A DNA stretch of 64,000 nucleotides, taken from the NCBI GenBank assembly GCA_038049695.1, contig CP142453.1, forward strand, positions 109,405,501 through 109,469,500, read 5' to 3'. The notes beneath the pieces were generated by a model. It saw only the letters and a list, made by a program, of their open reading frames with translations, was not told where the DNA came from and searched no databases. The stretch comes from Cinnamomum chago (taxonomy: Eukaryota > Streptophyta > Magnoliopsida > Laurales > Lauraceae). The number at the start of each line of letters is the position of its first letter. Positions within the stretch are counted from its first letter, which is position 1. Below are positions 34,801-44,435 of this stretch, in pieces. Position numbers and translations under genes: made by a program.

Positions 34801-35612
34801 TAAATATCTTTAATCTCTTCTACAGGATTAATCCATATTAAACCTTGACCTGACCCCATACTCTTGATAAGTGGATTTGGTATCACATACCATAAAGCCA
34901 GCAAGAATCGGACATGTACAGCGGTACAGGGCAGAGTAGGTGTGAGTCGGGGTGGCTTGGGTTTACCCTAACCTGTTGCCACTTGCCATCCTAATTGCAC
35001 ATCATTTATAGCAGACTCTGCATTCTAAGTTATTCTCTTTGACTGCTAAAGGAGAGAGACCTTAATAAATGGCTCTTGACTTTATTTGAGGGATATTATA
35101 TGCAGCTGGAAGGTGAGCTTTGATCTTTCACTAAAAGTTCATATAAAATTTGTTGCAGTCTTTACAGTATACAGTTACGGTATTGACTATTGAGTACTGG
35201 CCATTTCTCTTTTTTTATTTTTTAAAAAATTGTTGCATTTTTTACAGTAGGCCACAGTTTGGGTATTGAGTATTGGCCATGTCTATCAATGAATGTCTCT
35301 TGATTTTTTTTTTTAATTTGAGCATTTGATGGGTACTACATGTATCTGGAGGTTGAGCTTTGATCTTTCACCAAAAGCTCCATGATGGGCACGTGTGGTT
35401 TTTCCTTTGATGATGTTATTTGTTTCTTTCAAATTCTCATTCTTCCTGCATTCATAAAATATTGAACTTCAAAAATTTTATGCTCTCTATAACTCTATTG
35501 TACTATCTTCATTTGTTCTCTAGAAATAGATAACAACATAGTTATTGTCTTTCTTTTTCTGCAGGCAAAGGCCAAGTCACATGAAAAAGCTGTGGCAAAG
35601 GGTCATCATTGA
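31882..35612 (+). CDS. Mitochondrial F1Fo-ATP synthase subunit e (ATP synthase E chain)
   Basis: Three exons: 31882-31926 (before GTATGC), 32081-32146 (after a TTTACAG acceptor, before GTACTC) and 35565-35612 (after a TCTGCAG acceptor). All joins are in phase 0. The 52-residue product begins MAPPGPYSGTSTLALVARAS, continues FGLVYGSIKLSYL and ends in a Lys/Ala/His tail (KAVAKGHH). This matches the short plant ATP synthase E chain as I remember it (about 53 aa in Arabidopsis). Subunit e sits at the membrane dimer interface of the mitochondrial ATP synthase. The GxxxG-type motif GLVYG lies in the single hydrophobic segment, as in the family. The gene is easily missed because its longest exon is 66 bp. 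Intron 2 is 3.4 kb and contains transposon remains. Confidence 0.92.
33917..34993. mobile_element. Possible hAT-like element in the subunit e intron
   Basis: The left TAGGGAAGGCAATTGG and the reverse complement of the right end, TAGGATGGCAAGTGG, are similar. GGGTATGG and GGGGCAGG words in the subterminal regions recall hAT elements. The flanking 8-mers do not match. A two-copy tandem duplication (34071-34258, unit about 95 bp with GTGTAGCTGTTCTTAGTCAT) lies inside, as does a LINE tail. The hAT assignment is tentative. Confidence 0.4.
34372..34563 (+). mobile_element. 5'-truncated LINE 3' end with 10-bp TSD
   Basis: About 190 bp ending in an A-rich tail (AAATAAAAAAAAAA) is flanked by direct repeats AAGTCCGTTC at 34362-34371 and 34564-34573. 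T-rich, G/T-skewed sequence with a terminal A-tail is typical of plant L1 3' UTRs. The matching flanks are the mark of target-primed reverse transcription. Nothing coding remains. Confidence 0.75.
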
Positions 35613-36477
35613 AATAAAGAAAATGTTGGCTTTTTTGTTTGTTCTTGATCTAAGACTTAATCCTCACCACTTCATGGAAAGCTGATCAGACATGTTGCTC
35701 TGGCGACTCAGCTAAGCATAATTTTATTTCAATTGTGTCCAATCTTTGAAAACGATTAAATGGCAGTTTTCAGTTTTCTCTTCCCCTGCCCTAAAGAAGA
35801 GAGACAAAAATGTTTCAGATTTCATCTTCAGTTAAAAGAATAATTGCCCTTTCCCTTTTTATGTCTTGAATTGCATTATGACATTGGGCTAGACTGCTCT
35901 GAGGAATAGAAGAGACAATGTTTAAATTTCATCCTTAGTGAAAAGAATAATGGCCCTTGCCCTTTTTTTAGTCTTGAATTGCATTATGATGACATTGGGC
36001 TAGACTACTATCTGCATTCTTCCTCTCAACAAAACTCTGTCAAAAACAATGCTCATCAAATGGTTCTAATCATGCAACTGGTGGCCACTGTCATGTTACT
36101 AAAATGAATGAGCAGTTGTCCCAGTTTGTCTGGTGGAATCAGATTGACCATATTGATTGTTGCATTATATTTTAAGGGTCCAATTGGGCTGGGTTCTGGA
36201 TATATTGCATGGTTTTGAAATTTAAACAAGAGATCAAGGGTTGAAATTTTTGGGTTTTGAATTGAGTTGGCTTTGTTGACAGGTCACCAAAATACTATAG
36301 GCTCAGTCAATTTTGAACCAAATCTGCGTTGGGTTGAGTTCCAATTGAAAGAATTTTCTGTTATTTAACATTAATAACTTGTTTAGAATAATATTGTAAA
36401 AGTATTTATGTGTTTACATGAATTTATTTCAAACAAATTCATGTACACTACCTATTTGATCATGGACCAAGGGTCCC
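35613..36477. other. 3' flank of the subunit e gene with a two-copy tandem duplication
   Basis: An AATAAAGAAA motif immediately follows the stop codon and may help polyadenylation. A duplicated unit of about 110 bp occupies about 35797-35908 and 35909-36013. The copies share AGAGACAA, TTTCATC, AAAAGAATAAT, GCCCTT and CTTGAATTGCATTATG. No other gene is seen. Confidence 0.6.
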
Positions 36478-36790
36478 TCCCCCCTCTCCCTCTCCCTTGC
36501 TTCCTCCCTGCCCCTCTATTTCCGCCTGCTGCGGGGGCTGCCGCCCGATCTCCTTTCCCGCCGGTGACTGGGAGGGGGAGGGAAGGAGAGAGAACAAGAG
36601 GAAGGGAGAGAAAGTAGAGGGAGAGGGGGGAGGCCACCCTGCAGGCCGGGGCTGCCGCTGTGGGCTGCTGGCCGTTCTTCCTCCCCGCTGGAGATTTTTT
36701 TTTTTGCAGCGGGGGCGGGGGGGGTTGTGTTGTTTAGGAAAAAATAATTTTTTATTTTTTTGTGGTGCGGTGCGGAGAGACAAAACCGCG
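36478..36790. repeat. GC-rich polypyrimidine/polypurine low-complexity island
   Basis: A CT-rich tract (about 36474-36528) is followed by a GC-rich spacer (CTGCGGGGGCTGCCGCC). A GA-rich tract (about 36570-36633) comes next, then a second GC-rich block with G-runs near 36709-36724. The pyrimidine and purine tracts are roughly complementary and could form a large hairpin. Several open frames overlap here, but all are low-complexity and I do not regard them as genes. The composition contrasts sharply with the AT-rich surroundings. Confidence 0.6.
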
Positions 36791-37326
36791 GTGCTAATAG
36801 AAGCTCTCTCATGAGATATTCTTATACTTGAAAGTGGAATGTAGGATGGGTAAGAAAAATTAAAATCCTTGCTCCTCCTTAAGCCACCTTTGTCCTTTGG
36901 GACCTGCTTCTTTAAAAGAGACGACAAGAACAATTCTCCTTCTCAAACAAGTTTGCTTTTGTTAATTTAATCAGACCTACCAAACGAGCTATTTTTAAAA
37001 AGTACAAAGGAATCCACTCTATTTCAAAAAGGTCCATCTGGATCAACTCTATTTTAAATAGATAGTACTTGCCAAACAAATTTTAAAATTGTTTGGATTT
37101 AAAAAGTGGCCCCACCAACAGATTCGCCGACATGGCCTCAAATAATTCTCGATGCATTACACAATGGGCTCCAAATTTCAATTTTTAATAATTTCCAATT
37201 CCGATTGGAGAATTATCTGTCCTCATATCAAATACATATGTGCCCCTGTTACTTTAGATTTAATAAGCGGCCCAATAATAAATTCCAGTTTTATTGGATG
37301 CCTCCGAAGAGATAGCTCACCAATAG
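36791..37326. other. Intergenic AT-rich DNA; no gene
   Basis: I see no supported gene or complete transposon here. The words TCTATTTCAAAAAGG and TCTATTTTAAATAGAT near 37018-37062 form a small local repeat of unknown meaning. Confidence 0.4.
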
Positions 37327-37340
37327 AACATTTTAACACA

Positions 37341-37454
37341 CTTGGGCCATAGGAGAATTTTACATGGCTTTTTCTCCAAATTCCGTGGGGATTATTTTAG
37401 TCCAAAGAGCTGGAACCTGCATTATTACACACAAAAAAAAAAAAAAAAAAAAAA
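37341..37454 (+). mobile_element. Truncated poly(A) retroposon with 14-bp TSD
   Basis: About 90 bp of unique sequence followed by about 24 A residues is flanked by the direct repeat AACATTTTAACACA at 37327-37340 and 37453-37466 (the repeat may share its first As with the tail). This is the signature of LINE-driven retroposition. The body is too short to identify its source, and I see no tRNA-like promoter boxes that would make it a SINE. Confidence 0.8.
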
Positions 37455-37466
37455 CATTTTAACACA

Positions 37467-39068
37467 ACCCAGTTTCAGTTTGACATAATTTTCAACATAA
37501 GAATGGTGCGAAAAGGCCTGCTGACAAAGAATTCATGATGCCTTTACCCTGTGAGCTCCTTGATGAAAACAAGATAGTGGTGGATTGCATGTTTAACAAG
37601 CTTTTATTCTGATGGTGGGACCAACTCAGAGTGTAATTTTTATATGTGAAATGAGCAGTTTGGATTTAATGAGCAGCACCCCATCAATTACGTAGAGCTC
37701 TATTTCTTTTTACTCCCCCGCAATCATGTAATCATGTGACTTCCAATCAGCTTTCAATGGGGTATTCTTCACATGTGATCATGTAAGGCTCTATCTAGGT
37801 AAGAAAATCAAGGGCCCTTTTGTTTGCATGCCACAGGAATTTATTTTCCAAATAATCGCAAAAAATCTAACCCATTTTTGTACTCTTTTTTTTTTTTACC
37901 CATTTTTGCAATCCTCACTATTCTTGTGGAATATTAGCTACACAAATGTGCCCTAAAAGTTATATGGACAAGTTATCATTCGGTATAAAGTAAAAGTAGT
38001 ATGGACAAATATGTCATAAAATATAAATAGTTCGAGCCAAAGTTGTCATAAAAGAGTGTGATTACTCCACAAATCCATATATATTTGATTTGCATTTTTA
38101 TGCTTTTAAAAAGATGCAAAGTTCTTAAAGCTAATTGCATCATACACCCATAAAACTTTTCCAAACCACTTAAAATACTCGAACATCTATTTAGATCAAT
38201 TTGAAGTAAAAACTAATCCAAATAGATATTTGAGTGCTTTAGACTATTTGACAAAATTCATATAAATGTTTGATTCAATTAACTTTTGAGACCTTTTACC
38301 TTTTCTCCATAAATTCTGAAAAAGTAACCAACAAATAAAGGGTAGTTTGGAAACTCCAAAAACAAGGTCTTACTTTATAATTTAGAGTTGTCAATCCACT
38401 GATAGCTCTGTGGTGGGCACCTCCTTGCATAAAATAACAAGAGATCGATCTTGGCTATAGCATTGATGGCCAAGAACTTGGGAAGGGTGTGTGTGAGAAT
38501 TTAACCAAAAAAATAAAAATTACAATTTAAAGCTTTTTACATATTAGAGTGTTTGGCAAACCTTTAATTATATTTTCATTTTTATTAGAAATAGAGTTTT
38601 GGCTTCTAATTAAATAAGTTAGAGGAGGCTGACTTGTTTATTGTAGCTCTTCAGAAAACCAAGGCAGGAGGAGTAGGAAAATAAAAGGTTATGGGTATTT
38701 AAATAAACAATAACTGTGGAAATATTTCATAATGATGCAAATGCCCTTGACTCTTTCTTTCAACACCAGATGTTTTCTAGTAAGAATCAATTTATTTGGA
38801 AATGACAAAGATGCTCCTATGAGAGCTTTTATTTCTATATTTACCAATACTCTAATGTGAAGTAAGAGCTTTTATAATGTTTATAAAGATATTAATTGTA
38901 AATTACAACATAAAAACTAGAGTTTTGTTTTAGACTTTAATCTAATTAGGTTTTATTGAATTATTTTAGAGTTTCCGAATGGGCCGCTAACCTTTTTAAA
39001 TGGACATGAATGTCTAAAGAAGTCGACACTTTTGATTTTTCTTACCAAATTTGGCTATATAATTTTTA
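37467..39068. other. Intergenic AT-rich DNA; nothing recognised
   Basis: About 1.6 kb without a supported coding frame, tandem array or clear inverted repeat. T-runs and A-runs occur near 37887-37898 and 38507-38518. Confidence 0.5.
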
Positions 39069-40439
39069 TGGATAAATTAGCGAATGGTCCCTTAACTTTG
39101 CCATTTGAAGGCTCTAGTCCACGAGAGTTTCATTTAAGGCATGTAGTTGATGTAGTTGGACATATTTCAACCAGAGGTCCCTAAATGCGCATCACACATT
39201 GGTTTGACTAATTTGCCCATGTAACTGCCTCAACACGTCGCGCATAATCGTCTGAACATATCATGCATTTGTAGCCTTCGTTTTTTTTTTTTTTTGCGCA
39301 TAAGTATGATTCTTTATGACTGATTTGCCCCTGTAATTTCTTATAGATCAAGTTTTGAATTTCAAATGATAATGACAATCGATAATGATATGTGTGTAAA
39401 ATCTCCTTTCTAAAAGAAATTCATATGCACTCGTTCTAGGCGTGGGATAGATTCTACGACCTTTGAGTTTTCAAAGTAGACTTCTGTGAGGGACAACATA
39501 TTATGCGACCTTTTTAGTTTAATATAGCATCTGTAATTCGAATAAAAAAAATAAGGTTCAGATCAATCCAAATCAAAGTAATAGCATTGAGATGATTTAG
39601 ATTTCAATCTATATCCCACAATCTTCTTTCTTCTTGTTTTTTCAATCCGGATGATCAATCTATATCCCACAATCTTCTTTCTTCTCGTTTTTTCAATCCG
39701 GATGAACAAGGAGAAGCTCTGTTAGAATTCTCATATTTCAACGAAAGAAGAGCTTTTTACGATGCAACGTCGGATCAATTTATTTGAGTTTTGGAATAAA
39801 TTTATCTGAGTTTTGCACAAATTTAATCCGAGTCTTTTGACAATTTTATTTGATTCATTGAACAAATTTATCTATGTTTTGGACAAATTAATCTTATTTA
39901 TGGAAACCATTTATCTGAGTTCTACAATAATTTATCCGAGTTTGCGATAGACAGATAGATCGGATTCCAACACGATAAAGGTTTGCAAATGAGAAAATAT
40001 TCAACTTACTTGTTTTGGAATGAGTGAATGTTAATGGTTTGTACAAGGAGATGCCTGGACTGGTCTAGATTATGTATCTTGTTGGGTTCGAAATCAAACA
40101 AACCACTTCCGCAACCACTAAATGGACATTGAAACTGTTTATTTGAAGATGTTACTAATGCTTGCGGCTCTCTAAGGGAATCTCCTTCCTCGATTCACTT
40201 TCCCTCCTTCTTCCTGCGCTTGATGTTCAAAATATCTAATTCATCGCTTTCGTTCGTTTTTTGGCAAGTTACCGGGATTTTAGGCGTAGCGTTTTTTATT
40301 TAAGTGATAAGAGATTACGAGGGGCATTATTGTCCTTTCAAGTATATGAAGCGATGGAAGGGACATTTGCCTCTACGAATTTAATTCATGAACCGTTTGC
40401 AATAAAAACCAAAGTTAAGGGGCCTTCGGCCAAGCACCA
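39069..40439. mobile_element. Non-autonomous MULE related to MULE-1, carrying a 21-bp repeat array
   Basis: The left end TGGATAAATTAGCGAATGG runs into GGTCCCTTAACTTTG. The right end, reverse-complemented, is TGGTGCTTGGCCGAAGG and runs into GCCCCTTAACTTTGG. Both match the MULE-1 termini in layout, and an inner block GACTAATTTGCCCATGTAAC matches MULE-1's GACTAATTTACCCCTGTAAC. There is no transposase or protease gene. Inside lie a perfect-phase 51-bp tandem duplication (39604-39654 and 39655-39705) and a degenerate TTTATCTGAGTT array (39775-39945). A convincing TSD was not found. It is probably mobilised by MULE-1-type transposase. Confidence 0.72.
39775..39945 (+). repeat. Repeat array E: 21-22 bp TTTATCTGAGTT repeats
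   Basis: About eight degenerate copies, for example TTTATTTGAGTTTTGGAATA, TTTATCTGAGTTTTGCACAA and TTTATCTATGTTTTGGACAA. The core and spacing are those of arrays A-D in MULE-1, about 27 kb away. It lies near the centre of the non-autonomous MULE, on the same strand sense as MULE-1 array A. Confidence 0.82.
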
Positions 40440-40905
40440 TTTTTCCAATATGTTGATGAATTTGCCTGTGATATTTCTATTTTATGACAAATTTGCCTTT
40501 ACAACTTTTATTTGATGTCAATTGTGTCCATATATTTTTTACAACATACCAAGTTTGTTTTCCCAATTGAATCACACGTATCTTATAATTTATTTATAAG
40601 AATGTATAATTGCAATTGCACTAATTTAAACAAATCTATTATAATTAACTCCATTCCGAATAGTCAAGACTCGCCAAACAAGCCTAAAGCCAAATAAACA
40701 TAAAACGTAAACTTGCCAAAGGACATATTACACATCTATTAACTTTTGGCGAAGTCATAAGAATTAAAGTCAACCGTTGGCTGTGAAGTTAGACTAATAA
40801 TTTGTCAAAAATGTAATCTACTCCCTTTATTTTGTGTATTTCAATCACATGTGTTGTACCTAATGACAAAGGCAGTGGACAATGCATGGGTGCTTAGTTG
40901 GCTAA
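40440..40905. other. Spacer between two MULEs; no gene
   Basis: AT-rich DNA between the non-autonomous MULE and the TSD of MULE-2. No coding frame or repeat is recognised. Confidence 0.5.
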
Positions 40906-41152
40906 TATATAATAGGGAAAAATGCACTATACGTACTTGTACTTTGGACGTTTTGCAGAGTGACCCCTATACTTTCGTCTTTTGGACTAAACCTACCTGT
41001 AGTTTTAATTGACATGCAAATACTAACTGCCGTGACGAAATATAGTAAATGGCAAATTTACCCTTGATATATCCATTTTACTGTTAGCGATTTTTTCTCG
41101 TTTTCCCCCTTTTCACTTGCGGTTAGGGTTCCGACGATTTTAGGTGAAACCG

Positions 41153-44100
41153 TGTGAGGCCCCATTCTTTGTGGGGCCTCTAATTTATATTTTAAATGCT
41201 AATTAATACTAATTATTGCTAATTATGCTAATTAGGGGTTAATCAAGGTAATTAGATAGATTTTCCCTAAGTTGTAGTTAGACTAGCTTAGTTGAGTTAA
41301 TAATTTGGTTAGTATGGTGTTTTGGGTAATTCTAGGGTTTATTAGTGTAGGGAGACCATTACTAGGGTTTTTAGTAAACTATAGGGGGGTTATTGCAAAA
41401 GGCATCTTCTAGAACTTTCCACCTAAATACCCTAATGCCCCTAGCCCTAACCCTAATCCTATGCAACCCCAAAGGTTATTCCTGTCATTAGCCACCCCCA
41501 AAAATCTATAAAACTAGCACATTTCCCCAAATCCCATCAACTATTCATTCCTCTCTCCCTCATTTCCTCTCTTCTTCCTCTCTCATTTCCTTTCTTAAGC
41601 TACTGTTATGCTGGAGGATTTTTCCTAGGAGCTACAGCCACTTCATCTTCTTCATTTAGCTTGGGATTTCTCTCTTCTCTTCTCTTTCTCTACAACCTTC
41701 TACTCCATCAAAGGCAAGTGCATATTATACTCTTAACTTAGGTTTATATACTGTGCATTGGATTCTTTTAATTTCAGTTCAGTTAATTTCATTTTGTTAG
41801 AATTACCATGGAGCTTAGTTGTTTTGTTGGATGGCTGGACATTGATGGATGGGGGTTCCACCCCCCATTTGGAAAATCAATGGGTCTAAATGGGTGTTGG
41901 ATTGATGGGTATTTTAGTAGATTTGTGTTTTATTTTGTTTGGACGGAATTTGGAAGTGATTGGAAATTATTCAGAGGAAGAATGGATCAAAAAGATGAAA
42001 TCTGCAGAAACTGGGTTTTTCCCAGTTTTCGTGCACGAGGTCGACCTGGGAGTCCACCTGCAGTGTACCCGGTCGACCGGTAACACTAGAAATTGGAAAA
42101 ACAGGGCTCCCAGCTAAATTCTGCAGGCACTGACTTTTCAGTGTACCCGATCGATCGGGCACACTGCATTTCTGGGAAATTTGCTCCCAGCTGGGAACTT
42201 TCTGCAGACTGAGTTTTCCAGTTGGCCACACTGTATTTTGGGAAAAACTGGCCCTCAGTTAATTTTTCCAGCAAAGATTCATTTCAGTTAGTCAGGTCGA
42301 CCTGGCCCTGCCCAGGTCGACCCGGTACACACTGCTTCGCAGGAATTGACTGAAAGTTGGTTTTTCACCTGAAATTCAGACACTTTACGTTCAGGTCGAC
42401 CTTGTACTTAGGATTTACAGTAGAAAATGTCTGAAAGTTGAGACATCAATCTTTCTAGGGTTTTTTGTGTATGCGGTCAATCACCCAGGCCAGGAGGTTG
42501 ACCGGACATGCTGGGAACCCTTAGAAACGAAATAAGTCTTCTAGGAGGCCTAACCTAGATTATCCAGTGCACTCGGTTGACCCACCAGGCTAGGAGGTCA
42601 ACCGAGCCCACTACACATCAGGTCCACCTGGGGGTCAATCCCCAGGGTGCCATGTCGACCCAGCCCGTGCCAGGTCGACCCAGCACACTGAGAAACCCTG
42701 ATTTTTTTGGTTTTCAACATTTAGGAGTTGTAATCAGTTGTGGGGCCCATTGACCATCAAAATGGACATTTATTAATGTTCTAAGCCCGAGTCAACGGTG
42801 TGGCTCAACCTTGACTCGCGAGGACCACCGATTAGGGTTTTGGTTGTTAATCTAAGATGATTTGACCCCTAAGAGTTGTCATTGATGCTCGTAACCTCAT
42901 AAGCACCAAACACAGTATCATATGGCATCAGTGACTTCGTTTAGAGATCAAATTACCGGAGATGGATCTGAACCTGAATGTGGTCCATTACCTAGGATTG
43001 GATTGTTGTTATTCCCCGTTGACTCTTTTGTTGAAGTTCATACTTCACTCCTATTATTTACTGTCACTCTTATATCCTTAGTATAGCTGTTAACTGTTAA
43101 TTAAATATAAATGGAGGACCGGAACCTAGGATATCTTAGAGGTGATCCGTTAGTATGATTGGAGAACACTGACCCGTGTCTATGGCTAGGCGGGCCCTTA
43201 TTGGGCCTAAGTGTGAAGATGTGTACCTTTAGTTGGAAGAGGTAGTTTATATTGGGCTTTTAAGTCATGATGGATTAGAATGAACTGTTTATCAGTAGTA
43301 AATGGATTTGTTCCCTCGTTTGGATCGTTTTAGACCAGGCCATGTGCTGATGGGCCTTGGTATGGATCCAACGAGTGGGCTTGGGCTTGAACTATAATCC
43401 ATTGATTAATTGATATATATGAACCTCTTAGAGACTTGGTTAGGACCTTGTTCATGCAAGGCAAAGCCTAGACAGACATAGACCCGTAAAGTTATTCTCG
43501 AGTCGGCATTAACATTCACTCGGTTGATTTAAGCTCAGCATGTGGACTGATCATCCCCGGTAGGAGCTATTATGAGTGTTGAGGAGCTATTATGATGAGC
43601 TATGTTGTTAAGACGGACGGTGCGATACTGTGTCCGGTCTTCGAGTGATGAGTGTGATGAGATGATGAGTGATTTGCGGGATTAGTAATTCCCAGCATTT
43701 GTGAGATTTCCCCGCAGCAACTGTGTTCAGTATGGGAGAGCCGCGACATAATATCCCGCGGTATTCCAGCTCGTGTGAATGTGTCGTTTTGTAGTAGATT
43801 AGATGTTGTATATTTACTATGATTCCTTATGCTTGTCTTGCTCAACTGCCTAGTTCTTTTACCTTGTTATTCTTTAATTTATATACATGTCTCTATTCAT
43901 TTGATATATATATCCTGCGTTATTAGTATACTGTGACTTGTCAGATCATTTAGATCTGACCCATCTTTGGTGCTTAGGCCTTGACCCAGAGATCTCAGAG
44001 GATGCGCTAGCGTTAGTAGAGGCGCCTGTCATCGGAGACTACGGATGGGGCCCGGCCGACCCGGATGTCGAGCCGGAGGGCGGAGATGATTTACCTGGGT

Positions 44101-44430
44101 TTTTAGGGCACTTACTTATTTTGGGTTTTGAGAGAATTTTGTAGGTGAGCCGGGTAGTTATGAAAAATGTATTAACTTTTAATTAACAACTGATACTTTT
44201 AACTAGACTGTAGTTCTGCTCACACTTTACTTATATATTGATACCAAATGCTTCCGCTTTATTTATTATGCTTCCGCACATTTAACCATTGAGTTCATAT
44301 TGGTCAAAAGTTTTAAATTGGACCTCATTGCGGGCCTACGATCTTGGAAGTTCTCGGATTTTCCGGGAAGTAGTACGCCAACTTCGGGTATTCGAACGAC
44401 TTTATCGGTATCCGGAATTGGGGTGTTACA
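41153..44430 (+). mobile_element. 3.3-kb solo LTR with perfect 5-bp TSD
   Basis: Starts TGTGAGGCCCCATTC and ends GGAATTGGGGTGTTACA, giving the canonical TG/CA borders. It is flanked by the identical pentamer AACCG at 41148-41152 and 44431-44435. No gag, protease, RT or integrase motif is present and no second LTR is seen, so this is a solo LTR left by recombination. A TATA-like box (ATCTATAAAACT near 41503) and a CT-rich leader follow the usual LTR promoter layout. The interior repeats GGTCGACC palindromes (42040-42680). Very long LTRs with GGGGTGTTACA ends are typical of Ty3/Gypsy lineages such as Tat/Ogre, but the lineage is inferred. It split the left part of MULE-2 and is therefore younger. 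Confidence 0.88.
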
Positions 44431-44435
44431 AACCG

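Larger units (their letters stand above)
32147..35564 (+). other. Intron 2 of the ATP synthase subunit e gene
   Basis: The 3.4-kb intron joins the second and third coding exons. It carries a hAT-like insert (about 33917-34993) containing a truncated LINE tail, and a two-copy duplication at about 35060-35390 (TCTCTTGA...TTTATTTGAG, GTGAGCTTTGATCTTTCAC; period about 230 bp). The 32560-33900 part is AT-rich, and I see no gene in it. Confidence 0.65.

Noticed and set aside
36460-36933. 157-aa minus-strand frame in the GC-rich island
   Set aside because: Pro/Arg/Gly low complexity from purine/pyrimidine tracts; no family resemblance.
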